This document shows positions 52,091 to 60,825 of a stretch of 64,000 nt of DNA, one piece after another (positions within the stretch are counted from its first letter, which is position 1; each line of letters begins with the position of its first letter). Position numbers and translations under genes: made by a program. The stretch comes from JBBIPA01 sp963775935 (GTDB taxonomy: Bacteria > Chloroflexota > Dehalococcoidia > GIF9 > UBA5629), in the NCBI GenBank assembly GCA_963775935.1, contig CAVZKR010000003.1, positions 310,001-374,000 on the forward strand, given 5' to 3'. The notes under the pieces are model-generated. The model did no database searches and had not been told where the DNA came from. It was given only the letters and a program-made list of their open reading frames with translations.

Positions 52091-53080
52091 ATGCCAGGAA
52101 AAGATTATTACAAAATTCTAGGAGTCGCCCGCACTACACCTGACAAGGAAATCAAGCAGGCATATCGTCGGCTTGCAAGGAAATATCACCCCGATGTCAA
52201 TCCCGGGGACAAGTCGGCTGAATCAAGGTTCAAAGAGATAAACGAGGCTTTTGAAATCCTTTCCGACCCGGAGAAGCGGAAGAAATACGACCAGTTTGGC
52301 GACAACTGGCAGTCTGCCGAGCAGTTCTCCAAGGCTGGGCAAGGAACTCCCTGGGGTTCCTCTCGAGGTGGCACCTCTAGCACCTTTGAGTTCAACGACC
52401 TCGGCGACCTCGGCAGCATATTTGAGAACCTGGGATTTGGCGCTGGCGGATTTACTGCCCGTCGTCCCGGTAAAACAAAGGCTGTCGAACATTCTATAGA
52501 CGTCACCCTTGAAGAAGCCTACCAGGGCACCACACGCATGCTCCAGCTCCAGACTGAAGATGCCTGCCCCGCCTGCGGCGGTACCGGCAGGACAGCCAGG
52601 TCACGTGGTAGAACCTGTCCCAGTTGCGGCGGCTCGGGTGGTTTACCCAAGATGAAACGCCTTGAGGTTAAAATCCCTCCGGGCGTCAACAATGGTTCCA
52701 AAATACGCCTCGCGGGTCAGGGCAGCATGGGCGGAGATGGCGCCAAAGGCGACCTTGAATTGATAGTGAAGATGGTGCCACATAAGGCTTTTGAGCGTAA
52801 GGGTGATGACCTCCATACCGAGGTGCCCATACCACTGGTAACGGCGATGCTCGGTGGTGAGATCGAATTGCCCACTCTCAAGAGTAAGGTGGTGCTCAAG
52901 ATACCGGCAGAGACTCCCAACGGCAACGTATTCAGGCTGGCCGGCAAGGGCATGCCTAATATGGGCAATGTATCTCAACATGGAGACCTGTTCGCCAAGG
53001 TAAAGGTGGTACTGCCCACCAATCTTACGCAAAAAGAGAAACAGTTATTTGAACAGTTAAGGGCAACACGCTCCCATTAG
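52091..53080 (+). CDS. DnaJ-like chaperone with half a zinc-finger region (CbpA-type)
   Basis: A 329-aa Hsp40. The J domain at residues 4-70 has YHPDVNPGD, followed by a Gly/Ser/Phe-rich linker (GTPWGSSRGGTSSTFEF). Only two CxxCxGxG motifs are present (CPACGGTG, CPSCGGSG) where type I DnaJ has four. They are followed by C-terminal substrate domains (VEHSIDVTLEEAYQGTTRML, VKIPPGVNNGSKIRLAGQG). It is intermediate between DnaJ and CbpA. It is first in the HspR operon, with a strong promoter and AAGGAG ribosome site. Confidence 0.88.
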   Translation: MPGKDYYKILGVARTTPDKEIKQAYRRLARKYHPDVNPGDKSAESRFKEINEAFEILSDPEKRKKYDQFGDNWQSAEQFSKAGQGTPWGSSRGGTSSTFEFNDLGDLGSIFENLGFGAGGFTARRPGKTKAVEHSIDVTLEEAYQGTTRMLQLQTEDACPACGGTGRTARSRGRTCPSCGGSGGLPKMKRLEVKIPPGVNNGSKIRLAGQGSMGGDGAKGDLELIVKMVPHKAFERKGDDLHTEVPIPLVTAMLGGEIELPTLKSKVVLKIPAETPNGNVFRLAGKGMPNMGNVSQHGDLFAKVKVVLPTNLTQKEKQLFEQLRATRSH

Positions 53081-53099
53081 GTGTAAAGGTGTAATAGCA

Positions 53100-53444
53100 A
53101 TGGCTCAATCGGATTCTGAACCCAGATATGTAATCAGCATTGCCGCCAGGATTGTCGGCATTGAAACTCATACCCTGCGCTACTACGAGCGTCTGGGGCT
53201 GGTACAGCCCTATCGCTCCGGGGGAAATATTCGCTATTACTCCGAAATTGATATCGAGCAGTTGCGTCACATCAAAATGCTGATGAGCGACCTTGGCGTG
53301 AACCCTGCTGGCGCAGAGGTGGTAATCCGCATGGCGCAGAAGATAACAGAAATGCAACAGGTAATCAATGATCTCACTACAGAACTACAACAGGTAAAAG
53401 AGACCAGGCAGGCAACCAGGAAAAGAGATAAGAAGAGAGGTTAA
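53100..53444 (+). CDS. hspR: MerR-family heat-shock repressor HspR
   Basis: A 114-aa MerR-type regulator with the HspR profile: ISIAARIVGIETHTLRYYER, GLVQPYRSGGNIRYYSEIDI and LRHIKMLMSDLGVNPAGAEV. A Lys/Arg-rich tail (RQATRKRDKKRG) replaces any effector domain. HspR proteins repress chaperone operons such as dnaK or clpB, using DnaK as co-repressor (family knowledge). Here it is 19 bases after the CbpA-type gene and upstream of clpC, so autoregulation of the operon is likely. Confidence 0.92.
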   Translation: MAQSDSEPRYVISIAARIVGIETHTLRYYERLGLVQPYRSGGNIRYYSEIDIEQLRHIKMLMSDLGVNPAGAEVVIRMAQKITEMQQVINDLTTELQQVKETRQATRKRDKKRG

Positions 53445-53726
53445 ATGATCGCAGCAAGGACAGACCTTAAACCAGGCAACTGGCAGGTAACAGCAACCAC
53501 TCTCCAGTGCGAGTACGTCGGCGATGCAGTTACCATCATGGTAGATAAGGACTGGACAACCAGATGCACCTGGTACCGCCGCTATAAGCAAAAGGCTATT
53601 GAGAATAAGAAACAGAAATTTGAAAAGGTAATTAAGCCTAAAATAGAGAAATGCCGTGGCGCTGAATGCCCGCTTGCAATCAACTACAGGGATATGTTGA
53701 TTCAACAGGAGTTCGGCGCTCCGTAG
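53445..53726 (+). CDS. Conserved small protein of unknown function in the hspR-clpC operon
   Basis: A 93-aa soluble, basic protein starting immediately after hspR. The first part is beta-like (NWQVTATTLQCEYVGDAVTI). The middle holds a Lys-rich helix (RRYKQKAIENKKQKFEKVIK). Cys residues occur at about 22, 42, 71 and 76 (LQCEYV, TRCTWY, KCRGAECPL), so a metal site is conceivable. I do not recognise the family. It lies 11 bases ahead of clpC, suggesting a stress-linked adaptor or regulator (guess from position). Confidence 0.75.
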   Translation: MIAARTDLKPGNWQVTATTLQCEYVGDAVTIMVDKDWTTRCTWYRRYKQKAIENKKQKFEKVIKPKIEKCRGAECPLAINYRDMLIQQEFGAP

Positions 53727-53737
53727 GAGAAGATACC

Positions 53738-56185
53738 ATGATAAAACCAGAAAAATTCACCGAACAAGCCAGAGAAGTAATAGGAGCTTCCCAGGAGCTT
53801 GCCGTCAGTTACCGTCACAATCAATGGGACGTGGAACACCTCTTCCTGACAATGTTGAGACAAGACAACGGGGTTGCAGTAAAAATACTCGAGAAACTGG
53901 GCATTAATATAGAATCCTTAAAAGGGCGAGTGCAGGAGGTTCTCGATCATGCCCCTCAGATGAGCCAGGGAGGAGCCCAAATCTACGCGACGCCCCGCAT
54001 TGCCAGCCTGATGCAGACCGCTGCCCGCGAGGCGGAGCAATTCAAGGACGACTTTATCAGCGTGGAACACTTGCTCATCGCCCTCGCCGGGGAAATAAAT
54101 AGCGAGACTGCCACCATACTGAAGGAATTCAACATCGATAAAGAGAGAATCTACCAGGCAGTGAAAGATATTCGAGGCGGACACCGTGTCGAAGACCCCA
54201 GAGCCGAAAGCAAGTACCGTTCACTGGAAAAATACGGCCGTGATTTGACTGAACTGGCACGCAAAGGCAAGCTCGACCCTGTGGTAGGACGTGACGACGA
54301 GATAAAACGGGTCATGCAGATATTGATACGGCGAACCAAGAACAACCCGGTCATCATCGGCGATGCCGGCGTGGGCAAAACTGCCATAGCCGAAGGTCTG
54401 GCAGAGAAAATCGCCATAGACGATGTCCCCGACTCACTCAGGAATAAAAGGGTTATCGGGATTGACATGGCTGCGCTGGTTGCCGGCAGCAAGTTCCGCG
54501 GCGAGTTTGAAGAGAGGCTAAAGGCGGTTATGGATGAGGTGCGCCAGTCGAGCGGAGAGATAATCCTCTTCATCGACGAGATGCATACGGTCGTCGGCGC
54601 AGGAGCTGCTGAGGGAGCTATCGATGCCAGCAATATACTGAAGCCAGCGCTGGCACGCGGTGAACTGAGATGTATCGGCGCCACCACGCTGGACGAATAC
54701 CGCGAGCATATTGAGAAGGACAAAGCACTGGAGCGAAGGCTACAGCCAATATTTGTAAACGAACCGAGTGTGGAAGCCACTATAGAAATGCTGAGGGCGC
54801 TGCGTCCCAGATATGAAGCGCATCATAAAATCAAGATAGCTGATTCCGCCCTGACGGCTGCCGCTCAGCTGAGCCAGAGGTATATCTCCGACAGGTATCT
54901 GCCTGACAAAGCTATCGACCTTATCGATGAAGCCGCCAGCAAGATACACATCGACATGGAAAGCAAACCGCAGAATATCAAAAACCTCGACCAGCAGATT
55001 AAGCAACTGCAAAATGAGGAGGACTCGGCAGCGCAGCAAGGGGACTACCAGAAAGCAGCCGAGATAAGGTCACAACGACTGCGCCTGATGCCGGAGTATG
55101 AGAATTTGGAATCAGCATGGCGCAAGGAGCAGAAATTCGATAAGCCGGTAGATGAGGAGACCATTGCTGAGCTGGTCGCCAAGTGGACGGGTATACCGGT
55201 TTCACGCATGCTCGAAGGCGAAGCCGAGAAACTGCTCCACATGGAGGAACGAATACACGATAGAATCGTGAACCAGGAAGAAGCTGTTTCCACTATTTCT
55301 GAAGCCATCAGGCGCGGCAGGGCTGGACTCAAAGACCCCAAGCGTCCTATCGGCAGCTTCATCTTTCTCGGCCCGACCGGAGTAGGTAAAACAGAGCTGG
55401 CAAAGGCGCTTGCCCAGTTCCTCTTCGATGATGAAGAGGCCATGATACGGGTAGATATGTCCGAATATATGGAAAAACATACCGTATCGCGACTTATCGG
55501 CGCTCCGCCCGGCTATATCGGCTATGAAGAAGCAGGTCAATTGACTGAAGCGGTACGGCGGCGTCCTTTCCGCGTCATCTTGTTCGACGAAATTGAAAAG
55601 GCGCACCCTGACGTTTTCAACATCCTGCTCCAGATACTTGAGGATGGCAGGCTCACCGACGGGCATGGCAGGGCAGTTGACTTCAGAAATGCTGTGGTCA
55701 TCATGACCAGCAACCTCGGCACCGAGGAGTTCCAGCGCCACGCTATCGGCTTTGCCCAGCAGGAAAAACAGGATAAGGGCGACTATGATAGATTGAAGAG
55801 CTCCATTGACGTCGCTTTAAAGCGCACCTTCCGTCCTGAGTTCCTGAACAGGGTTGACGATATTATAATCTTCCATCCGCTGAGCGAGGAGCACCTTAAA
55901 AAAATTGTCGACCTTCTTATCAATGAAGTGCAGAAGCGGCTGATAGATCGTAACATCGTGCTGGAACTGAATAATGAGGCGAAGTCCTGGCTGCTCAAGG
56001 AAGGCTTTGAACCTGCCTTCGGCGCGCGCCCGCTGCGCCGGGCTATTCAACGCTACGTGGAAAATGCCTTATCCGGCAAGATTCTCAGCGGCGAGTTCAA
56101 AGATGGCGACCATGTATACATCAGTGTCGAGGGTAGCGGATTAAGCTTCAGTACCAGGAAAAAAGTGAAAGCTGCTGCAAAGTAA
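53738..56185 (+). CDS. clpC: ATP-dependent Clp chaperone, ClpC/ClpB type
   Basis: An 815-aa Hsp100 protein from ATG 53738 ([10 protein letters not shown]); an in-frame extension upstream lies within the preceding gene and is rejected. It has two Clp_N repeats (residues 1-150), AAA1 with GDAGVGKTA and [14 protein letters not shown], a short middle segment (about 410-480; [20 protein letters not shown]), and AAA2 with [15 protein letters not shown] and [19 protein letters not shown]. The M-domain is much shorter than in ClpB and resembles the UVR-like segment of ClpC, so ClpC is favoured although HspR operons often carry clpB. No clpP is nearby. Confidence 0.9.
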   Translation: MIKPEKFTEQAREVIGASQELAVSYRHNQWDVEHLFLTMLRQDNGVAVKILEKLGINIESLKGRVQEVLDHAPQMSQGGAQIYATPRIASLMQTAAREAEQFKDDFISVEHLLIALAGEINSETATILKEFNIDKERIYQAVKDIRGGHRVEDPRAESKYRSLEKYGRDLTELARKGKLDPVVGRDDEIKRVMQILIRRTKNNPVIIGDAGVGKTAIAEGLAEKIAIDDVPDSLRNKRVIGIDMAALVAGSKFRGEFEERLKAVMDEVRQSSGEIILFIDEMHTVVGAGAAEGAIDASNILKPALARGELRCIGATTLDEYREHIEKDKALERRLQPIFVNEPSVEATIEMLRALRPRYEAHHKIKIADSALTAAAQLSQRYISDRYLPDKAIDLIDEAASKIHIDMESKPQNIKNLDQQIKQLQNEEDSAAQQGDYQKAAEIRSQRLRLMPEYENLESAWRKEQKFDKPVDEETIAELVAKWTGIPVSRMLEGEAEKLLHMEERIHDRIVNQEEAVSTISEAIRRGRAGLKDPKRPIGSFIFLGPTGVGKTELAKALAQFLFDDEEAMIRVDMSEYMEKHTVSRLIGAPPGYIGYEEAGQLTEAVRRRPFRVILFDEIEKAHPDVFNILLQILEDGRLTDGHGRAVDFRNAVVIMTSNLGTEEFQRHAIGFAQQEKQDKGDYDRLKSSIDVALKRTFRPEFLNRVDDIIIFHPLSEEHLKKIVDLLINEVQKRLIDRNIVLELNNEAKSWLLKEGFEPAFGARPLRRAIQRYVENALSGKILSGEFKDGDHVYISVEGSGLSFSTRKKVKAAAK

Positions 56186-56794
56186 ATGGCGACTCCAGCG
56201 GAAATAAGCGAGGCAAACCCAAAAGTTTCCAGGCGACGTGAATACCTCATCGGTGTTGCGGGGCTGGTGCTTACGATAGCGCTATGCGTTCTGGTCGTTA
56301 TCTATTGGGATGATGTCATCAAGGCTTCGCGATATGGATACCTCGGGGTCTTTTTCATCAGCATCCTTTCCGGGGCGACTATCCTCATCCCCATCCCCGG
56401 CTTGCTTGTTGTCTTTACGCTGGGCAGCATCCTGCATCCTGCCATAGTCGGCGCACTGGCCGGGCTCGGTGAAGCGTTTGGCAGCATCACCATTTACCTC
56501 GCCGGTTATGGCGGACACCGGGCAGTGGAGAAATTGGAAACTATCGACCATCGCTTTATCGTCAAATTCGAGGACTGGCTGCGGCGGCGCGGCGCCATAG
56601 CTGTCTTCCTCATGTCATCTATAGTCAACCCATTCTTCTATCCCTTTGTTGCCGTTGCGGGGGCGATGCACTTCGGCTTAACCAGGTTCTTTTTCCTCTG
56701 CTGGGGAGGTAAAACCATAAAAGGGATGGGAGTGGCTTACCTTGGATACTATGGTCTGGGGTCTTTACTACACTGGGCAGGAATAGGAGTATAA
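56186..56794 (+). CDS. VTT-domain (SNARE-associated/DedA-like) membrane protein
   Basis: A 202-aa membrane protein starting directly after the clpC stop. It has about five hydrophobic segments. The VTT core is visible: LLVVFTLGSILHPAIVGALA with GLGEAFGSITIYLAGYGGH, then FEDWLRRRGAIAVFLMSSIV, NPFFYPFVAVAGAMHFGL and RFFFLCWGGKTIKGMGVAYL. Family roles include lipid scrambling and membrane homeostasis, not assignable here. It is probably co-transcribed with the HspR operon. Confidence 0.82.
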   Translation: MATPAEISEANPKVSRRREYLIGVAGLVLTIALCVLVVIYWDDVIKASRYGYLGVFFISILSGATILIPIPGLLVVFTLGSILHPAIVGALAGLGEAFGSITIYLAGYGGHRAVEKLETIDHRFIVKFEDWLRRRGAIAVFLMSSIVNPFFYPFVAVAGAMHFGLTRFFFLCWGGKTIKGMGVAYLGYYGLGSLLHWAGIGV

Positions 56795-56796
56795 CC

Positions 56797-57015
56797 ATGT
56801 CGAACATGCCACCGGAAAAAAGCTGGCTCGTAGCACTGCTGCTATCTCTCTTCCTGGGATTCTTCGGCGCAGACCGTTTCTACATTGGCAGGACCTGCTC
56901 CGCAATTGTCAAACTGGTGACATTGGGGTGCCTGGGCGTCTGGTGGCTGAGCGATATCATCCTGATTGCCAGCGAGTACCGCAAAGATGCCTGGGGAAGA
57001 CCGTTAAAACATTAG
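56797..57015 (+). CDS. TM2-domain small membrane protein
   Basis: A 72-aa protein with two membrane helices joined by the TM2 signature: LVALLLSLFLGFFGADRFYI and KLVTLGCLGVWWLSDIILIA, with GADRFYIG and DIILIA. Function of bacterial TM2 proteins is unknown. It is 2 bases after the VTT gene and is the last recognised gene of the heat-shock cluster. Confidence 0.85.
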   Translation: MSNMPPEKSWLVALLLSLFLGFFGADRFYIGRTCSAIVKLVTLGCLGVWWLSDIILIASEYRKDAWGRPLKH

Positions 57016-57018
57016 CCG

Positions 57019-57105
57019 CTATCTCCAGCGAACCATGGAAAAGAATATCACTGCTGCTATCACCAGAACTCCGATAACAATAGCTGGTATTAAATCAGTC
57101 GTCAT
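57019..57105 (-). CDS. Putative 28-aa membrane peptide
   Basis: MTTDLIPAIVIGVLVIAAVI followed by FFSMVRWR: one hydrophobic helix with a basic cytoplasmic end. AGGA lies 10 bases before the ATG. The size and layout are those of genuine small membrane proteins, but such a short frame could arise by chance. It faces the TM2 gene. Confidence 0.35.
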   Translation of the reverse strand: MTTDLIPAIVIGVLVIAAVIFFSMVRWR

Positions 57106-57252
57106 ATAGTTTATTTCCTGTACGAACTCTTTTCTTTACTTATATTAAGTACAGCTTTTCACGGAATTTGTCAAACCTGACACATTACGCATCTCGCATC
57201 TTTGCTACTAAACTCGCTCTTATGCTAGACTATATACTGCTTCTGCGAACGT

Positions 57253-57328
57253 GGGGCTGTAGCTCAGTTGGGAGAGCGTCTGACTGGCAGTCAGAAGGTA
57301 GTGGGTTCGAATCCCATCAGCTCCACCA
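57253..57328 (+). tRNA. tRNA-Ala (anticodon GGC)
   Basis: A complete cloverleaf: acceptor GGGGCTG/CAGCTCC with the G3-U70 wobble that identifies alanine tRNAs, D arm GCTC-AGTTGGGA-GAGC, anticodon arm TCTGA-CTGGCAG-TCAGA with anticodon GGC, T arm GTGGG-TTCGAAT-CCCAT, discriminator A and encoded CCA (57326-57328). A tyrosine recombinase gene begins about 40 bases downstream, so the 3' end is a probable attachment site. Confidence 0.97.
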
Positions 57329-57366
57329 TAAAGCCTTCCAAAGCTAAAACTAGTTTATCACACCTT

Positions 57367-58311
57367 TTGACTCGTTCAAATTCTTACACGCAATTAGCTA
57401 TTCCATTACACCGCTTGATTGAAGGTTTTGTACTATCCTGCAAGGTAGAAAACAAATCTCCCAAAACAATATCTTTCTACAAGAATAACCTCGATAAGTT
57501 CGTATGGTTCTTAAACAAATTCGGCATTGATACTATTGACGCTACTACTATTCGGAACTTCCTTAGATATGTAAAAGATACTGAAAATAGATGGGACAGT
57601 ACTAATGCGAGAGCTAACAGAATGGTATCTCCAACTACTGTGAAGAGCTATTACATCAGTTTATCTGCATTATTCACCTGGGCATTGGAAGAGCAGTTAA
57701 TTACATCTAACCCCATGGCTACTGTTAAGAAGCCTAAGCTGCCCAATAAATCAGTTAAGGGATGTGAAACTGAAACGATAAAGATATTATTAAACGCATT
57801 CAATGGTAGAAGCTTTAACGACTTACGAAATAAAGCTATGCTCCTCATGTTCCTGGATACTGGATTAAGATTATCCGAACTTGCAGGACTGACTTTATCA
57901 GATATCAATATCGAGAAAGGCATCATCAAAATCATTGGTAAAGGCAATAAAGAAAGATATGCCAGGATAGGAGTAAAGACACAGAAAGCATTATGGAATT
58001 ATCTAGCTCACAGACCAGTAGAAAAAGAGTATGTATGGCTAGGAAAAGGCTATTGTAAAATGACAGTAGATGGCATTGCTCTTGTTATTAGAAACTTGGG
58101 TAAGAGATTAGGTATTAGATTGTCACCGCATAAACTACGACATAGCTTTGCTATCAGTTTCCTACGTAATGGAGCAAATCCATTTGAGTTACAGATAGCA
58201 TTGGGACATACAACGTTGGAAATGACAAGGAGATACACTCAGGCTTTGGGATTTGATGATGTGTTTAAGAGACATGTGCTGGCTAGTCCGGTGGATAGGC
58301 TGGTAAGATAG
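57367..58311 (+). CDS. Tyrosine recombinase / integrase
   Basis: A phage-type integrase of about 314 aa. The N-terminal SAM-like core-binding domain (LIEGFVLSCKVENKSPKTIS, YYISLSALFTWALEEQL) is followed by the catalytic domain with Arg in MFLDTGLRLSELAGL, Lys in GKGNKERYARIG, SPHKLRHSF, LGHTTLEMT and the nucleophilic Tyr in RRYTQ. All catalytic residues are present. No ATG precedes the domain; the open frame extends back through the tRNA, which is not coding, so the TTG at 57367 is the working start. Placement directly after tRNA-Ala marks it as the integrase of an element inserted there. Confidence 0.9.
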   Translation: MTRSNSYTQLAIPLHRLIEGFVLSCKVENKSPKTISFYKNNLDKFVWFLNKFGIDTIDATTIRNFLRYVKDTENRWDSTNARANRMVSPTTVKSYYISLSALFTWALEEQLITSNPMATVKKPKLPNKSVKGCETETIKILLNAFNGRSFNDLRNKAMLLMFLDTGLRLSELAGLTLSDINIEKGIIKIIGKGNKERYARIGVKTQKALWNYLAHRPVEKEYVWLGKGYCKMTVDGIALVIRNLGKRLGIRLSPHKLRHSFAISFLRNGANPFELQIALGHTTLEMTRRYTQALGFDDVFKRHVLASPVDRLVR

Positions 58312-58443
58312 GATATGGAGTAGGTTAGGGATTGATTCTCTTTAGTGAAATTCATCGTTAGTATATGAGGAATTTGAGGACATCTTAAAGGATACGATCA
58401 AGTGGCCTTATGGCTTGATGTGGGTCAAAAGGTGAAATTAAAT

Positions 58444-59097
58444 TTAGAATAAAGTATCATTGCGAGGGAAAGGACTAACGTAAATATTTCCAGTAGTCAT
58501 CTCTCTTTGTGTAACGTGTAATCCCTTAATCCTTTGTAATGGATTCTCATAATAAAGTACGTCTCCCCGTTTTATATTCTCAGGTCTATAAAAAACCTTT
58601 TTTTGTATTTTTGATTTCTTGTTTGCATGTACATAAAGATCATATTCATGGGGTTGATTAAAGATAAACCAAAAATAGCCGAACTTTTCTTCTGCTCGCG
58701 TGATAGCGGTTCTAAACTTTGAAATATTTCGAATAGTAAATTTCGCCAAATATTTAGATAATGTATACAAGCATTCAAATACATTAAAAGCAGATGGCAA
58801 ATATATAGCAAACCTAGTTCACTATAATAATGATTGTAAATAGCATATCTTGCTTGTGCGTCAGTGTGGTAGAAACGACGTAAACTGAGTATGTTACTTA
58901 CACTATCACTTGTGCAATGCGAGAAATTGCTTAGAAAATTGTAGTGGACTTTAATTCTTGCCATAGTCTTAGTATTTAGTATCTTATTCAACTGCAAGTT
59001 CTCAAGTACCCTTTCCCAAGCGAGATACTTATTGTGTATTATCGCATCGACTTCACCTTCTGCATTTTTATTACGCCTTGCAAACCAGTCTGTATAC
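58444..59097 (-). pseudogene. 3' part of an unknown gene split by the IS3-family element
   Basis: From the IS edge the minus strand is open: YTDWFARRNKNAEGEVDAII, HNKYLAWERVLENLQLNKIL, ARIKVHYNFLSNFSHCTSD and YAIYNHYYSELGLLY. Near 58795-58805 (TATATATTTG on the coding strand) the sense shifts frame and continues as LPSAFNVFECLYTLSKYLAK, KFGYFWFIFNQPHEYDLYVH and ENPLQRIKGLHVTQREMTTG to a stop at 58444. Two lesions, insertion and frameshift, mean it is dead. The family is unrecognised. It pairs with the fragment at 60222-60825. Confidence 0.7.
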
Positions 59098-59164
59098 TGC
59101 TCCCCATTAAGACAGGGCTTCTGCTAAGAGAGTACAATGGCTGAAAAGAAGGAGAAAAACAGCC

Positions 59165-59434
59165 ATGAAACGAAGGAAATGGGATCCGAAAACCAAAGCA
59201 ATGATTGTGGTAGAAGGGCTGAAGGGAAAGCAAGTTTTCGAAATCTGCATCGAGCACCAGATTAGCCAGGCACAGTACTATCAATGGCGGGATCAGTTTC
59301 TGGCCAACATGTACCAGGTATTTACCAGCGATGACCGCAGAGAGAAGTCATTGACTCAAGAGAATGGTCGACTTAAGAGGATCATCGGGGACCTCACCGT
59401 GGAGTTAAAAAAAGTAAACGAGTTGTTAGAATGA
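59165..59434 (+). CDS. IS3-family transposase OrfA
   Basis: An 89-aa helix-turn-helix protein: KRRKWDPKTKAMIVVEGLKG, HQISQAQYYQWRDQFLANMY, and a leucine-zipper-like end (LIQENGRLKR-type, ending VELKKVNELLE). A slippery A7G (AAAAAAAG at 59407-59414) near its 3' end allows a -1 shift into the orfB frame, which stays open, giving the usual OrfAB transposase. Its stop overlaps the orfB ATG (ATGA). Confidence 0.88.
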   Translation: MKRRKWDPKTKAMIVVEGLKGKQVFEICIEHQISQAQYYQWRDQFLANMYQVFTSDDRREKSLTQENGRLKRIIGDLTVELKKVNELLE

Positions 59435-60207
59435 GACGGAAAGAATCAACGTTAGTAGCGGAGCGAAATTCCCCTATTGTCGAGCGGATCAAAGCAATCA
59501 AAGCTGAGCATCCGTTCTGGGGATACCGGCGTATCTGGGCGCATCTGAAATATGTCGACGAGCTTGAGATCAACAAAAAACGAGTGCTCAGGTTACTCCA
59601 GAAGCATGAGCTCCTGGTGAAGCCAGATACAAAGCTTAAGGCGATAAGGACACCAACCAGGAACAAACCAAAACCAGATCGTCCTAATCAGTGGTGGGGC
59701 ATCGACATGACCAAGGTTATGGTAAATGGGTTTGGCTGGATGTACATCGTGGTTGTCCTGGACTGGTACACCAAGAAGATTGTTGGGTACTATGCGGGCA
59801 TGCAATGCCGGAGCAAACACTGGCTGGAAGCTCTGGATGCTGCAGTGAACAGGCAATTCCCTGATGGAGTGCGGGAGCAACGACTGTTTCTCATGTCGGA
59901 TAATGGGAGTCAGCCAACATCAATCGGCTTCATGAAAGCGTGCCGGGATATGGATATTACCCAGACGTTTACCAGCTATAACAATCCGAAGGGTAACGCG
60001 GACACAGAGCGAGTTTTCAGAACAATGAAAGAGGAGCTTCTCTGGCTCAGAGAGTGGACTAGTCCGTTTGAGATGGCAGATGCCCTGGGCAAGTGGATAG
60101 AGTACTACAATGGCAAGTATTTACATTCAGCGCTTGGATACAAATCGCCAACCAAATTTGAGGAGGAATATCAAAACAGCCAGGCTACTCTCTTAGTGAC
60201 GGCTTGA
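59431..60207 (+). CDS. IS3-family transposase OrfB (DDE integrase core)
   Basis: A 258-aa rve-type catalytic subunit. An N-terminal HTH_21-like region (AEHPFWGYRRIWAHLKYVDE) precedes the DDE core: Asp in QWWGIDMTKVMVNGFGWMYI, Asp in LFLMSDNGSQPTS and Glu in NPKGNADTERVFRTMKEELL, 35 residues apart as required. ALGYKSPTKFEEEY is the typical end. It is probably expressed mainly as an OrfAB fusion by -1 frameshifting. Confidence 0.92.
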   Translation: MRRKESTLVAERNSPIVERIKAIKAEHPFWGYRRIWAHLKYVDELEINKKRVLRLLQKHELLVKPDTKLKAIRTPTRNKPKPDRPNQWWGIDMTKVMVNGFGWMYIVVVLDWYTKKIVGYYAGMQCRSKHWLEALDAAVNRQFPDGVREQRLFLMSDNGSQPTSIGFMKACRDMDITQTFTSYNNPKGNADTERVFRTMKEELLWLREWTSPFEMADALGKWIEYYNGKYLHSALGYKSPTKFEEEYQNSQATLLVTA

Positions 60208-60221
60208 TTTCATGGGGTGCA

Positions 60222-60825
60222 GTACATCTGGCTCTAGATACCGACTAACTTTATTTTTGCTTCTTAGGTAATGTCGTATGGGTCTATATTGATTCCATAG
60301 ACTATAATAGAACGGTAGCAAATATTCTGTATCCTTGCCTTCATTGTCTACAACACGGCAACCTCGACAGATCACTAATAATTCATTGTCACTTTTTTCA
60401 ATTATTTTAATCAGGTCTTTCTTTAAGTTAGCTTCTATAGCTTTAACGGTTCGCTCTTTTGTCTCTTGGGAACTGGCATCAGATATCATTTTTCTTAGTT
60501 TTACAGTTCTTGAATATTTGTCACAGGTGCTTATTAATCGAAACACAAAGTAACTCTCGAACGCCATCCGAATAAGATGAAAAGCATCGCGGTATAAACC
60601 TTTCTCAATGATATCTTTACTATTTAGTAAGGTTAGTTTTTGGATGTTCACGAAGTTCAAAAACTGTGAATCTGGCAACCACGCAGTTTTGCCCCATATC
60701 GTGTCTACGCCAAGCTTATCAAGTAATACAGACAGTTTATTTATAGTTTCTATTAGGCTCCTGTGTTCTTTTCTGGTCTGTAATCTAATGTCATGAATGA
60801 TTTTATTCAATTTCAATTCACCCAA
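60222..60825 (-). pseudogene. 5' part of an unknown gene split by the IS3-family element
   Basis: About 200 codons from ATG 60825 (MGELKLNKIIHDIRLQTRKE) up to SRYLEPDV at the IS edge; the remaining codons to the stop at 60193 (LHPMKSSRH) are IS sequence. Features: KGLYRDAFHLIRMAFESYFV, a helical segment seen in HEPN/DUF5677-like proteins, and CRGCRVVDNEGKDTEYLLPF. Family assignment is weak. The rest of the gene is at 58444-59097. Confidence 0.7.

Larger units (their letters stand above)
59098..60221 (+). mobile_element. IS3-family insertion sequence
   Basis: About 1.12 kb, with orfA and orfB on the plus strand. Ends are imperfect inverted repeats: left TGCTCCCCATTAAGAC, right (reverse complement) TGCACCCCATGAAATC, 12 of 16 identical. 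Flanks read GTATAC on the left and GTAC on the right, so a 3-base duplication (GTA or TAC) is plausible but its exact edge is ambiguous. It interrupts a gene on the opposite strand whose halves lie on both sides. Both ORFs are intact, so it may still be active. Confidence 0.88.

Noticed and set aside
53666..53737. Longer ClpC starting at 53666
   Set aside because: It would overlap the previous gene by 61 bases; the ATG at 53738 matches the ClpC/ClpB N-terminus.
57268..57366. Integrase N-terminal extension starting inside the tRNA
   Set aside because: The first residues (MGERLTGSQKVVGSNPISS) are simply the translated tRNA-Ala; a common artefact.
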